Notes: a model not told the origin generated them from the letters alone. 62,050 nt of DNA from Pseudomonadota bacterium (GCA_023416965.1 JAEZGJ010000129.1:1-62050); one strand, 5' to 3'. Positions 16,855 to 28,534 are shown, numbered from the stretch's first letter. Made by a program: numbers and translations.

Positions 16855-16952
16855 GGCGGGTGCCTCGCCTGCCGGGCGCGGGTGATTCCCGTCGGCCCCG
16901 GCCCGGCTCCCCCCAAACCACCGCAAGGTGACAGGGGGACGACAGCGCCGCC

Positions 16953-17978
16953 TCACATGACCGGCGGCGGGTTGCGGCTCATCATGGTGCGGCGCTGGTG
17001 CCAGTAGGGATACGCCGGGGGTATGGCACTGGCCGCGTCGAGCGCCGCGGTCTGCTCGGCCGTCAGCTTGAGATCGCAGGCGGCGAGATTGTCGCGCAAC
17101 TGGGCCTCGTTGCGGGCGCCGATGACGATGGAGGAGACCGTCGGCCGGGCGAGGAGCCAGGCGAGCGCCACCTGGGGGATGGAGCGGCCGACCTCGGCGG
17201 AGACCTTCTCCAGCGCGTCGGTGACGGCGAAGAGGCGATCCTCCGGCACCGGCCAGCTCGCGTCGGTCGCGAGGCGGCTGTCGCCGGGCGGGCGCTTCGT
17301 CCGGCCGATCTTGCCGGAGAGCTTGGCGCCGGAAAGCGGCGACCAGACGAGCGTGCCGACATTCTGGTCGAGGCCGAGCGGCATCAGCTCCCATTCGAAG
17401 TCACGCGCCACCAGGGTGTAATAGGCCTGGTGGGTGACCGGCCGCGGCAGGCCGTGCCGGTCGGCCAGGGCCAGCATCTTCATCAGGTGCCAGCCGGAAT
17501 AGTTGGAGACGCCATAGTATCGGATCTTGCCGGCGCGGATGAGAGCGTCGAGGGCCGCCAGCATCTCTTCGATGGGCGTGAGCGCGTCGAAGGCGTGGAG
17601 CTGGTAGAGATCGACGTAGTCGGTGCCGAGGCGCTTCAGGCTCGCCTCGCAGGAGGCGATGATCTTCGAGCGCGAGGTGCCGATGTCGTTGGGACCGGGG
17701 CCCATGGGCATGCCGGTCTTGGTGGCGATGAGAACCGCGTCGCGGCGGCCCCTGATCGCCTGGCCGAGGATCTCCTCGGAGAGGCCGGCGGAATAGCCAT
17801 CGGCCGTGTCGAACATGGTGCAGCCGAGTTCGAGGCAGATGTCGACGAGGCGGGTGGCCTCGGCGACGTCGGTGGCGCCCCATTTGCGCAGGAACTCGCT
17901 GCCGCCGCCGAACGTGGCGGTGCCCAGCGTCAGGGCGGGGATCTTGAGGCCGGAGCCTCCGAGCGTGCGGTAGTCCAT
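16953..17978 (-). CDS. Aldo/keto reductase
   Basis: A 341-residue member of the AKR superfamily, probably NADP-dependent. The catalytic tetrad is visible as Asp and Tyr in FDTADGYSAG, Lys in IATKTGM and His in YQLHAFD, and the C-terminal cofactor segment ASSIVIGARNEAQLRDN-like (SSIVIGARNEAQL) is present. Substrate is unknown. It lies upstream of ugd on the same strand (98 bp gap) and downstream of a sugar-type oxidoreductase, so a role in sugar metabolism is possible but not shown. ATG 17978 is chosen since it gives the standard family length with GGAGG upstream. Confidence 0.85.
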   Translation of the reverse strand: MDYRTLGGSGLKIPALTLGTATFGGGSEFLRKWGATDVAEATRLVDICLELGCTMFDTADGYSAGLSEEILGQAIRGRRDAVLIATKTGMPMGPGPNDIGTSRSKIIASCEASLKRLGTDYVDLYQLHAFDALTPIEEMLAALDALIRAGKIRYYGVSNYSGWHLMKMLALADRHGLPRPVTHQAYYTLVARDFEWELMPLGLDQNVGTLVWSPLSGAKLSGKIGRTKRPPGDSRLATDASWPVPEDRLFAVTDALEKVSAEVGRSIPQVALAWLLARPTVSSIVIGARNEAQLRDNLAACDLKLTAEQTAALDAASAIPPAYPYWHQRRTMMSRNPPPVM

Positions 17979-18070
17979 GGTGGGCCTCCTCGGGGCGATC
18001 GGCGTCGCCGTTCCGGGGAGGAGTGTCGGGAGGGCGCCCTGCCGTGGCAAGCGACCTGGGGGGAGAGGAG

Positions 18071-19060
18071 TTATGCGCGCCCGCCGGCGACCAGCTTCGG
18101 CTGCGCGGGCGGCGTGGCGCGCTCGCCGAGGCAGCGCATGGCAATGTCGAGGGAGGCGAGGCCGTCGGCGCCGCCGGTCACCGGCGGCTTGCCGGTCCGG
18201 ACGCTGTCGATGAAGGCCACGAGCTCGGCGCGCAGCGGCTCGGCATAGGCCACCGACAGGTGGCGCATGGAGTAGGAACCGTCGGGCTTGTAGTCGAAGC
18301 ACTCGGTGACCTGGCGGGTGATGAGGTCGCCGGTGATGTATTTGTTGCGGGTGGCGACATGCACCGTGCGCGCCTTGAAGGGCGTCAGCCAGTTCGTGTT
18401 GATGTGGGCGAGGACGCCGGAGGCGGTGCGGAACTGCAGGAGCGCGATGTCCTCGCGCTCGGCATGGATGGAATTGGTCTGCGGCTGGATCTCCGCGATC
18501 TCCGAGCCGGTGAACCAGCGGATCAGGTCGATGTCGTGGACGGCGAGGTCGATGACGACGCCGATGTCCGACATGCGCGGCGGGAAGGGGCCGACGCGGG
18601 TGATCTGGATGGAGAGGATGTCATCGTCGGCGATGGCCTGGCGGATGGACTGGACCGCCGGGTTGAAGCGCTCGACATGGCCGACCATCAGCGTGACGCC
18701 GGCCCGCTCGGCGGCGTCGATGATGCGGCGGCCTTCCTCGACCGACTGGGCAATGGGCTTTTCCACCAGAACGTGAATGCCGCGGGCGATGGCGGCGAGC
18801 GCGATGGGCGTGTGGAGCTGGGTGGGGGCTGCGATGGTGAGGGCGTCGATGCCGGCATCCATCAGCGCCTCGAGGGAGGAGAAGCCCGGGCACCCGAGGC
18901 GGGAGGTGACGAACTCCACCTGGGCGGCATCGGGATCGGCGACGCCGGCGAGGACGACGCCCGGCAGTTCGGCGAGAACCCGCGCGTGGTTCTTGCCCAT
19001 GACGCCGAGGCCGACGACGCCGACGCGCAGGGGGGAGCCGGCGGATGGGGACTGGGTCAT
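18071..19060 (-). CDS. Gfo/Idh/MocA-family oxidoreductase, WbpB/WlbA-like
   Basis: A 329-residue NAD-dependent sugar oxidoreductase. The Rossmann motif VGVVGLGVMGKNHARVL is near the N-terminus, followed by VEKPIAQSVEE (the EKP lysine) and HDIDLIRWFTG (the D-x3-H type active-site region). Proteins of this group oxidise C3 of UDP-GlcNAcA-type sugars, and the product is then aminated by a WbpE/WlbE aminotransferase. Such an aminotransferase is at 11.5-12.7 kb, now separated by the mobile scar and galE-ugd. Function in a diaminosugar pathway is inferred. Confidence 0.85.
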   Translation of the reverse strand: MTQSPSAGSPLRVGVVGLGVMGKNHARVLAELPGVVLAGVADPDAAQVEFVTSRLGCPGFSSLEALMDAGIDALTIAAPTQLHTPIALAAIARGIHVLVEKPIAQSVEEGRRIIDAAERAGVTLMVGHVERFNPAVQSIRQAIADDDILSIQITRVGPFPPRMSDIGVVIDLAVHDIDLIRWFTGSEIAEIQPQTNSIHAEREDIALLQFRTASGVLAHINTNWLTPFKARTVHVATRNKYITGDLITRQVTECFDYKPDGSYSMRHLSVAYAEPLRAELVAFIDSVRTGKPPVTGGADGLASLDIAMRCLGERATPPAQPKLVAGGRA

Positions 19061-19178
19061 GAACGGGCCTCGGGAATCGGAATGGTGGCGGCGCTGCGGC
19101 CACCTCTTGCCGCTCCTATACGATTTCGCGCGGGGCCAGCGCAAACAGGGCACCGATCACGAAGGATGACCGGCCGTG

Positions 19179-19643
19179 TCAGCGCCGCCAGCCGGCGAGA
19201 GCCGTCGCGGCGGACTGCCGGCGCGCGAGGTCTGCGACATCGGAGGCGACGACGCGCTGCCCGAGCGGGAAGACCGAGGCCGCGGCGAGCTTCAGGTGCG
19301 CCCAGCCGAAGGGAATGCCGATGATGGTGACGAAACAGGCGAGCGCCGCCGCGACGTGGATGACCAGCAGGATGAAGCCGAGCGGGACGAACCAGATGAC
19401 GTTGCCGAGGAAGCGCAGCACGCCCATGGCGCCGGAGGGACGGCCGGTCAGTTCGCTCGCCCAGACCACGTCGCGACCGAAGGGCCAGAGCGTGTAGGAG
19501 CCGATGCGGAAACAGGCGAAGGCCCAGGGCAGGCCGATGATGGTGACGGCGGCGATCGCCCCGGCGAGAAACCAGGCGAGGCCGGCGACGAGGCCGCCGA
19601 GGACGAACCAGAGGATGTTGAGCAGAAGGCGGACGGGTCCCAT
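19179..19643 (-). CDS. YccF-family inner membrane protein
   Basis: A 154-residue protein with two repeats of the YccF domain: each has a helix pair and the pattern IIGLPWAFACFRI / IIGIPFGWAHLKL followed by (L/V)(W/F)PFG or FPLGQ. About four membrane helices. Molecular role unknown in the family. ATG 19643 has GGAGA three to four bases upstream; the in-frame extension beyond it shows no similarity. Stands alone between a sugar oxidoreductase and transaldolase. Confidence 0.88.
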   Translation of the reverse strand: MGPVRLLLNILWFVLGGLVAGLAWFLAGAIAAVTIIGLPWAFACFRIGSYTLWPFGRDVVWASELTGRPSGAMGVLRFLGNVIWFVPLGFILLVIHVAAALACFVTIIGIPFGWAHLKLAAASVFPLGQRVVASDVADLARRQSAATALAGWRR

Positions 19644-19764
19644 GGTCTCCTCGCGGGTGGGCCAAGGTCCCTGAGATGGGGATGCCGGCCGTGCTCCGCA
19701 TCCCCGTTGGACACCCGTGCCCCGCTTCCTTAAAACCGGCAGCCTGAAACCCGGGAGATGCAGC

Positions 19765-20487
19765 ATGCCGGCCATCGCCGACCTGAAGGTCAAGCTCTAC
19801 ACGGACGGGGCCGAGAAGGCCTCCATCGTCGAGATGGCGAAGAAGCCGTGGATTCAGGGCTTCACCACCAATCCCTCGCTCCTGAAGAAGGCCGGCGTCT
19901 CCGACTACGCCGCCTATGCGAAGGACCTGGTCGCGGCGGTGCCGGACCATCACATCTCCTTCGAGGTCTTTTCCGACGATCTGAAGGAGATGGAGGCCCA
20001 GGCGCGCGTCATCGCCACCTGGGGCCGGAACGTCTACGTCAAGCTGCCGGTGACCAATTCGAAGGGCGAGCCGCTCTACGACCTCATCCACAAGCTCTCG
20101 CGCGAGGGCGTGAAGATCAATTTCACCGCGCTCTATACCGAGGCGCAGATCAAGGCCTCGGTGGAGGCGCTGAAGGGCGGCGCGCCGTCCATCGTCTCGG
20201 TCTTCGCCGGGCGCCTCGGCGATGCCGGCCACGACTACATGCCGGTCATGACCTATGCGGTGGGCCTTGCCCGCGGCACCGACACGGTCGAGGTCATCTG
20301 GGCCTCGACCCGCGAGGTGTGGAACGTCATCGAGGCGGACCGCATCGGCTGCCACATCATCACCGCGCCCGCCGACATCCTGAAGAAGCTGGAGGGCCTC
20401 GGCCGCGCGCCGGAGGACATCTCGCTCGACACGGTGAAGGGCTTCGTGGCGGATGCGCAGGCCGCCGGGCTGACGCTCGCGACCTGA
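19765..20487 (+). CDS. Transaldolase family protein
   Basis: A 240-residue class I aldolase of the small transaldolase/fructose-6-phosphate aldolase group. Visible features are TTNPSLLKKAG near residue 34, the Schiff-base lysine Lys93 in YVKLPVTN, and NFTALYTEAQ and SVFAGRLGDAG. It would act in the non-oxidative pentose phosphate pathway. ATG 19765 with GGGAGA seven bases upstream is preferred over an in-frame earlier ATG at 19717. It runs convergently towards the PhyH gene, with 35 bp between stops. Confidence 0.88.
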   Translation: MPAIADLKVKLYTDGAEKASIVEMAKKPWIQGFTTNPSLLKKAGVSDYAAYAKDLVAAVPDHHISFEVFSDDLKEMEAQARVIATWGRNVYVKLPVTNSKGEPLYDLIHKLSREGVKINFTALYTEAQIKASVEALKGGAPSIVSVFAGRLGDAGHDYMPVMTYAVGLARGTDTVEVIWASTREVWNVIEADRIGCHIITAPADILKKLEGLGRAPEDISLDTVKGFVADAQAAGLTLAT

Positions 20488-20522
20488 GGGGCCCGGGACG
20501 GTCTGCCCCGGACCCCCGGGCG

Positions 20523-21314
20523 TCAGGCCGCCATGCCGATCGCCCGTCGGATGGCGGTCTGCACCGGCGAGGGCGGCAGCGCCGGGTCGAACTCGCCCTT
20601 CGGCAGCAGCGGCGGCGGGGCCATGAAGCGGGGCCGGGTGCCGTGGTGCGGCTGCGCCGCATGGACCAGGAAGGGATGGCACAGATAGACCGTCCCTGCC
20701 GGCCCGGTGGCCAGAACCTCCTCGCAGTCGGCGGTGGAGGCGAAGCCGTCGGCCGCCAGTTCCCGGAGCGTGAGGCCGGCCTCGCCATGAGGCAGCAGCC
20801 GTCTTGCAATGGCGCGGTGCGACCCCTTCCGGATCCGCGTCGGCGCATCCGCCTCGCCGACATCGGAGAAGAGGAACAACATGAGCAGGGCGCGACCACT
20901 GCTCTTCACGTTGGTCCGCCACTCCATGAAGTCCGGATTGTCGGTGCCGAGACTGGCATCGATGTGCCAACCCGCATCGCCCGGATCATCCGGCGAGGGG
21001 AAGCGGATGGGGAAGCTGCCCAGACCATTGGGGCGCAGCCAGCGCCCTTCTCCGGCCAGGGCATCGTAGGCGGCGTGCAGGGCCGGCGTGTTGGCGGCTT
21101 CGACGAAGGGTGTGCCCGCCATGAACGGCAGCCGGACCACTGGCTTCGTCCAGGTCTCGGGCGCGTCGGGCGAGAGGCCCATGGCGCGCCAGAGCAGGTC
21201 GCGTCCTTGCCGCGCGAGGTCCGGCCCGAAGGCATCCCGAAGCTGGACATAGCCGTGTGCGATGAAATGCGCGATCTGAGCCTCGCTCAGGGCGACAGGC
21301 GAAATGTTCGACAT
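20523..21314 (-). CDS. Phytanoyl-CoA dioxygenase (PhyH) family protein
   Basis: A 263-residue Fe(II)/2-oxoglutarate-dependent oxygenase candidate. The metal triad can be traced as H-x-D in GWHIDASLG and a distal histidine in YLCHPFLVHAA, with an arginine for 2-oxoglutarate downstream (HHGTRPRF). Substrate unknown; PhyH members hydroxylate acyl-CoA, betaines, ectoine or secondary metabolites. Start ATG 21314 gives the domain from residue ~15. Monocistronic. Confidence 0.85.
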   Translation of the reverse strand: MSNISPVALSEAQIAHFIAHGYVQLRDAFGPDLARQGRDLLWRAMGLSPDAPETWTKPVVRLPFMAGTPFVEAANTPALHAAYDALAGEGRWLRPNGLGSFPIRFPSPDDPGDAGWHIDASLGTDNPDFMEWRTNVKSSGRALLMLFLFSDVGEADAPTRIRKGSHRAIARRLLPHGEAGLTLRELAADGFASTADCEEVLATGPAGTVYLCHPFLVHAAQPHHGTRPRFMAPPPLLPKGEFDPALPPSPVQTAIRRAIGMAA

Positions 21315-21644
21315 GTGATGAATCTCCGCGCGGCCGCCACGAGGGGCAGGCCGTCTTGATCTGAATGGCACATGCGTGCCGCGACGGGTCCGGTGGTCAG
21401 ATCAGGGGAAAGAATGTGGAGATAAACATCATCATCGTGGCAGGATATCATCCGGCATGCTGGCAGGCAAACTGCCGCGTCTCGCCATTCCGCTCCCGAT
21501 GACGATCCGAGGTCACGGGGAAGCCGGAAGGTTTCAGCCGAATACCTGCGACGGCTTCGGGACTCGTCGTCTCGCGGTCGATCCGGCCGGCCCCCGCCGA
21601 ATGCCGGTCTTGAGGCGGGCGGCGGGGCAGGGCCCAATGGCGCC
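21315..21644. other. Intergenic region between PhyH and thioesterase genes
   Basis: 330 bp that must hold the divergent promoters for the PhyH gene (minus) and the thioesterase (plus). The AT-richer part at 21415-21450 (AAACATCATCATCGTGG) is the likeliest promoter zone. No further gene was recognised. Confidence 0.35.
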
Positions 21645-22118
21645 ATGCATGGCACCGTCCCCACCGAACCCGACATTCCCGCCGGCTTCCTGCGCCTCGG
21701 CGAAGGCGAGGGCTTCATCGGCCTCGCCGGCCCCTATTACTGGCGGCCGGCGGCGCAGGGAGGGGTGGATTACGGCTTCGCCGCCGAGCTTCGCCACGGA
21801 AATCCCAACGGGGTGCTGCATGGCGGCTCGCTGACCACGTTCATGGACACGGTGCTGGGCTACGAAGTGATCCGCGTCACAGGCCGGCGCTGCGCCACCA
21901 TCGCGCTCAACACCCAGTTCCTCGCCGGCGGGCGGGTGGGCGACTGGGTCACGGGGCGGGTCACCATGCGGCGGCTGACGGGCTCCATGGCCTTCGTCGA
22001 CGGCGAGGTGCTGTCCGGCGAGACACTGGTGGCGACCACGACGGCCATCTTCCGGCTGTTCAGGCCGGAGGGCGCGCCGCACCTCCTCAAGGGAGGCCCG
22101 CCGATCGCCACCGGCTGA
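21645..22118 (+). CDS. PaaI-type hot-dog thioesterase
   Basis: A 157-residue single hot-dog-fold protein with the PaaI/YbgC-like core GNPNGVLHGGSLTTFMDT (about residues 52-69), where HGG and the following Asp are the usual catalytic region. It hydrolyses acyl-CoA thioesters of unknown chain type. Same strand as murJ, 120 bp upstream of its start, but a functional link is unlikely. Confidence 0.82.
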   Translation: MHGTVPTEPDIPAGFLRLGEGEGFIGLAGPYYWRPAAQGGVDYGFAAELRHGNPNGVLHGGSLTTFMDTVLGYEVIRVTGRRCATIALNTQFLAGGRVGDWVTGRVTMRRLTGSMAFVDGEVLSGETLVATTTAIFRLFRPEGAPHLLKGGPPIATG

Positions 22119-22238
22119 GCCCGCGCCGAATCGCTTCTCCTCCGCTAGACCATGGTTTCGGCGGAAAGGGCGGCTAGCGCCCTTCGCAGAAGGCGAGGGC
22201 GGGCCCTCGTCGGGACGTTGACAGGGAAGCGGCCGGTC

Positions 22239-23780
22239 GTGATCAGGAACATCTTCTCGGTCTCGGCGCTCACGCTGCTCAGCCGCCTGTTCGGCTTCAT
22301 CCGCGATCTCATGTTCGCCGCCATCCTCGGCGCCGGGCCGCTCGCCGACGCCTTTTTCGTCGCCTTCCGCATCCCCAACCAGTTCCGCGCCATCTTCGCC
22401 GAGGGCGCCTTCTCCGCCGCCTTCGTGCCGGGCTTCGCCAAGGTCGCGGCGGAGCGGGGGCAGAACGCCGCCCTCGTCTTCGCCGACCGGATCTTCGCCT
22501 ATCTGATCCTCGCCCAGCTCGTGCTGCTCGCCGCCGCCTTCATCTTCATGCCGACGGTGGTGTCGCTGATGGCGCCGGGCTTTGCCGGCGACCCCGTGCG
22601 CTTCCCCGTCGCGGTGGAGCTCACCCGCATCACCTTCCCCTATCTCGCCCTGGTCTCGCTGGTGATCCTGGTCAGCGGCGTGCTGAACGCCGTCGGGCGC
22701 TTCGCCGCCGCGGCGGCGACGCAGGTCGTGCTCAGCCTCGGCATCATCGGGGGGTTGCTGCTGGCGCGCCATTTCCCCACCCCCGCCCATGCCGCCGCCT
22801 GGGGCATCATCGTCGCCGGCATCCTGCAGTTCCTGCTGGTTTCAGTGGACGCGCTCCGGGCCAACGTCATGGTGGAGCTGCGCCTGCCGAAGGTGACGCC
22901 GGAGGTGAAGCGGTTCTGGAAGACCTTCGTGCCGGCGACGCTGGGCTCGGCCGGCACGCAGATCGCCGTTCTCGCCGATACGGTGGTAGCGAGCTATCTC
23001 GTCGCCGGCTCGGTCTCCTGGCTCTACTATGCCGACCGCCTCAACCAGCTGCCCATGGGCGTCATCTCCATCGCGGTCGGCACGGTCCTGCTCTCGGAAA
23101 TGAGCCGGCGCGTATCGGCGGGAGACGAGGCGGGCGCGCGAACGGCGCAGCTGCGCGCCATCGAACTCACCCTCGTCTTCACCCTGCCGGCGGTGGCCGC
23201 CTTCGTCGTGGTGCCGGACGTCCTGATGAAGGCGCTGTTCATGCGCGGCGCCTTCTCCGAGAACGACGCGGTGCAGTCGGCGCGGGCGCTCGCCGCCTAC
23301 GGCACGGGCCTGGCGGCCCTCGTCCTGATCCGGCCGCTCACCGTCACCTTCCACGCGCGCGGCGACACGACCACGCCCGTCATCGCGGTGGCGGTGGCGA
23401 TCGCCGTCAACGTGGCGCTGAAATTCGCCCTGATGGGGCCGCTCGGCCATGTCGGGCTCGCCACCGCCACCAGCGTCGGCGCCTGGATCAACGTGACGCT
23501 TCTCGTCGTCTTCGCGCGCCGCCGCGACCTGTTCACCCTCGACAGCCGCGCCCGCAGCGTCCTGCCGCAAATCGCCGTGGCCTTCGCCGTGCTGACGCTC
23601 GCCCTGGTCGTCTCGAGCACGATCATGGCGAGCCTTCCGGGCCCGGGCCTCGACCCCAAGCTCGCGCTGGTCATCCTGATGGTGGTGGGCGGCGCGGCCT
23701 ATGGCCTGGTGCTGGTCCTGCTCTTCGGCAAGCAGTTCATGGCCGATTTCAAGCGCCTGAGACGGGGTATCTCCGGCTGA
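22239..23780 (+). CDS. murJ: Lipid II flippase MurJ
   Basis: A 513-residue MATE/MOP-superfamily protein with about 14 hydrophobic helices. It opens with IRNIFSVSALTLLSRLFGFI followed by RD, the MurJ signature, and contains RIPNQFRAIFAEGAF and YADRLNQLPMGV. It moves lipid II across the inner membrane for peptidoglycan synthesis. The start is placed at GTG 22239 with GGGAAG about nine bases upstream: this gives the family length and N-terminus, whereas the ATG at 22152 adds 29 unrelated residues. Confidence 0.93.
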   Translation: MIRNIFSVSALTLLSRLFGFIRDLMFAAILGAGPLADAFFVAFRIPNQFRAIFAEGAFSAAFVPGFAKVAAERGQNAALVFADRIFAYLILAQLVLLAAAFIFMPTVVSLMAPGFAGDPVRFPVAVELTRITFPYLALVSLVILVSGVLNAVGRFAAAAATQVVLSLGIIGGLLLARHFPTPAHAAAWGIIVAGILQFLLVSVDALRANVMVELRLPKVTPEVKRFWKTFVPATLGSAGTQIAVLADTVVASYLVAGSVSWLYYADRLNQLPMGVISIAVGTVLLSEMSRRVSAGDEAGARTAQLRAIELTLVFTLPAVAAFVVVPDVLMKALFMRGAFSENDAVQSARALAAYGTGLAALVLIRPLTVTFHARGDTTTPVIAVAVAIAVNVALKFALMGPLGHVGLATATSVGAWINVTLLVVFARRRDLFTLDSRARSVLPQIAVAFAVLTLALVVSSTIMASLPGPGLDPKLALVILMVVGGAAYGLVLVLLFGKQFMADFKRLRRGISG

Positions 23781-23792
23781 GGCTCGTCCCGC

Positions 23793-24752
23793 TCACCCCT
23801 GCGGGGTGGTGACCTTGCGCTGGCGGGCGCGCTCGATGCCGAGCTTGTGCTCGCGCCAGATGACGAAGATGCCGGAGGCGACGACGATGGTGCCGCCGGT
23901 GATCACATAGGCGCTCGGCAGGTCGGCAAAGACGAGATAGCCCATGATCACCGCCCAGATCATCGAGAAATAGTCGAAGGGCGCGATGAGCGATGTGTCG
24001 GCATAGCGGTAGCTCAGCGTCAGGAAGATCTGGCCGAGCCCGCCGGTGACGCCGACCATGACGAGGATGAAGGCCTGGAGCGGCGTCGGCACGATCCACT
24101 GGCCGATCACGGGCATGGCGAGGCCCAGCGGCCAGGTCAGGAGGGCGAGGGTGGCGCAGAGCGCCATGAAGGTGAAGACGATGGCCGCCGTCGTCTCGGT
24201 GTTGACGAGCCGGCGCACCTGGATGGTGGCGAAGGCGGCGCAGACCGCGCCGCCGAGGGCGAACATGGCGCCGGTGCGCTGGCTGTCGGGGCGGCTGCCG
24301 AAGGCGCCGACGTCGAGATGGGGCCAGAGGATGACCAGGACCCCGACGAAGCCGACGGCGACCGCCGACCAGCGATAGACCCGCACCTGCTCGCCGAGGA
24401 TGAAATAGGCGAGTGGCACCACCATGAGCGGGGCGGCGTAGCTGATGGCGGTGGAATCGGCGAGGGGGAGGAGGGTCAGGCCGACGAAGCCGGAGAACAT
24501 GCCGCCGGCACCGATGACGCCGCGCTTCATGTGGGAGCGGAAGCTCACATAGCGGAAGGCATCCATCACCTCGTGGCGCCAAGCGAGCATGAGGAACAGC
24601 GGGATGAGGGCGAAGAAGGAGCGGCAGAAGACGACCTCGCCGACCGGGATTTCCTTGCCCGCCACGCGCACCAGCGTCGACATGGAGGTGAAGGCCACCG
24701 TCGACATCAGCTTGAACAGGATTCCCGTGGCGGCGCGGGAGAGGACGGGCAT
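23793..24752 (-). CDS. DMT-superfamily (EamA) transporter
   Basis: A 319-residue protein with ten predicted membrane helices in two EamA repeats (first repeat ends near GEQVRVYRW, second near FADLPSAY). Likely an inner-membrane exporter of a small metabolite; substrate unknown. Converges with murJ. The ATG at 24752 fits the family length; an ATG at 24839 would add 29 residues rich in Pro and Ala. Confidence 0.82.
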   Translation of the reverse strand: MPVLSRAATGILFKLMSTVAFTSMSTLVRVAGKEIPVGEVVFCRSFFALIPLFLMLAWRHEVMDAFRYVSFRSHMKRGVIGAGGMFSGFVGLTLLPLADSTAISYAAPLMVVPLAYFILGEQVRVYRWSAVAVGFVGVLVILWPHLDVGAFGSRPDSQRTGAMFALGGAVCAAFATIQVRRLVNTETTAAIVFTFMALCATLALLTWPLGLAMPVIGQWIVPTPLQAFILVMVGVTGGLGQIFLTLSYRYADTSLIAPFDYFSMIWAVIMGYLVFADLPSAYVITGGTIVVASGIFVIWREHKLGIERARQRKVTTPQG

Positions 24753-24999
24753 GAAGGGGAGGGGCTCGGGAAGGGATGCGGCTCGACATCCCTTGAACCA
24801 CGCCGGGGCGGATTCGGGCAGGGCCAATGCTGCACGCATGCCCTGCGGAGACGTCCCGGTTCGGCCCGGGCAGGGCCTTGGCGCCGCCGCTTTCCCGACG
24901 GCGGGCCCCGGTTGCGCGCGATCTCGCGCCGGTTAAGGTCGCTTCACCACCCTGCAAGAGGTGGTGCCACGATCTCATCGCCACTCAACGGGACCCCCC

Positions 25000-25401
25000 A
25001 TGGACAGCCTCAATCCGACACTCAACGCCTGGGCACCGCGCATGCTCTCGGTCCTCCGCATCATGTTCGCGCTGGTGCTGCTGCAGCACGCCCTCGTGAA
25101 GCTCTTCGGCTTTCCGATGAGCGTGAACTTCGCTCCGGTCGGCTCGCTGCCGTGGATCGCCGCCTGCATCGAACTCGTCACCGGCCTGTTGATTCTGTTC
25201 GGCTTTTTCACCCGCCCGGCCGCCTTCATCCTGGCCGGCACCATGGCGGCGGCCTATTTCATCGGTCATGCCGGCCGCGGTTTCTTCCCCATCCAGAACG
25301 GCGGCAACCTCGCCATCATGTACTGCTTCACGGCCCTCTATCTCGTCTTCGCCGGCCCCGGCCCGTGGAGCGCCGACGCCCAGCGCACGACCAATCCCTG
25401 A
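25000..25401 (+). CDS. DoxX family membrane protein
   Basis: A 133-residue integral membrane protein with four helices and the DoxX pattern: LRIMFALVLLQHALVKLFGF, then PWIAACIELVTGLLILFGFF and GGNLAIMYCFTALYLVFAG. Homologues are linked to redox or thiol stress, but no reaction is established. Monocistronic. A short palindrome (CTCCGTCAC/GTGACGGAG, 25407-25428) after the stop may act in transcript ending but lacks a T run. Confidence 0.85.
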   Translation: MDSLNPTLNAWAPRMLSVLRIMFALVLLQHALVKLFGFPMSVNFAPVGSLPWIAACIELVTGLLILFGFFTRPAAFILAGTMAAAYFIGHAGRGFFPIQNGGNLAIMYCFTALYLVFAGPGPWSADAQRTTNP

Positions 25402-25776
25402 TCCCGCTCCGTCACGTCGGTGACGGAGATGGCCGCGTGTCGCAGCTGCGCCTCGCGGCCTTTTCTTGCGCGGATGCCCATGAGTAACTCGCGGGTAACC
25501 GGCGGCCGCGGCGGCTATTCCGCACACAAGATGTGCATTCTCATTCACACTTGCGTGAATTCAGCGGCTGAATTGTGCCTTGCAGCAAGACGTTAGCCGG
25601 AGATCCGACGCGACTTGCGGAGCGCGGGGCGAGGGCGCCTTGCTGCCCGTCGACAGGAGCAGGCAGACGGTTCTTGCGAATTTGCACGGATCCGATTGCC
25701 TGGCTGCAAGCCGGCCACGGCGTGAGCACCCTGCCGGCGGGCTGATCCGCCGGCTGTCGTCGTCATGCTGTCGCTG
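25402..25776. repeat. Gene-free convergent gap with nested palindromes
   Basis: 375 bp between the stops of DoxX (plus) and the CoxL-like gene (minus). It holds two overlapping inverted repeats: ATTCAC-N6-GTGAAT at 25543-25560 and a perfect AATTCAGC-G-GCTGAATT at 25558-25574. No protein gene or tRNA was recognised. A small RNA or a regulator site is possible but unsupported. Confidence 0.4.
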
Positions 25777-28086
<2,310 letters not shown>

Positions 28087-28240
28087 GTCGCGTGCTCCGG
28101 GGAACTCGGGGAGCAGAATGGAACGCTTCGAGGCTGGGAAGCAAGCCTCGCCCTCTGCAAGGTCGCAATGCGGCCGGCTGGCCATTCTGCAGTGAACTCG
28201 CCTAAATGGGGCGGACCGGGATCAGCCCAGGAAGGACTTC

Positions 28241-28528
28241 ATGACGCCGGAAGACCCGAAGACGCAGACCCCCCCGGCCATTTATCTCGGCCTTGCCTTC
28301 TGCCTCGTCTCGGTCGTCTGGTGGTTCGCCTATTACGCGCAATATGGCGGCGCCTTCGGCCTTCTCGGGCTCAAAGTCGCCTGCATCGGCTATGCGACGC
28401 CGGAATGCGCGTTTTTCCAGGCCAATATCCGCGGGGCGGTTCCGCGCTACGTCCCGGTGCTCTGGTATGCGGGCATGCTGACGCTGGCCTTCGGCGTCTG
28501 GCAGCTCTGGCAGCAGCGGCAGAAATGA
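28241..28528 (+). CDS. Hypothetical two-helix membrane protein
   Basis: A 95-residue protein not matching a family I know. Two hydrophobic helices (about residues 14-33 and 71-87) flank a central loop with two cysteines (VACIGYATPECAFF). AGGA precedes the ATG by six bases, and the codon usage is that of the neighbours, so it is probably a real gene. Converges with the AsnC-domain gene. Confidence 0.7.
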   Translation: MTPEDPKTQTPPAIYLGLAFCLVSVVWWFAYYAQYGGAFGLLGLKVACIGYATPECAFFQANIRGAVPRYVPVLWYAGMLTLAFGVWQLWQQRQK

Positions 28529-28534
28529 ACGGCT

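Noticed and set aside
15460..17394. 644-codon minus-strand frame
   Set aside because: Only the part from 16854 is the UDP-glucose dehydrogenase; the rest overlaps the aldo/keto reductase in the wrong frame.
20488..20522. Terminator between transaldolase and PhyH genes
   Set aside because: GC-rich with short CCGGG/CCCGG matches but no stable symmetric stem followed by a T run.
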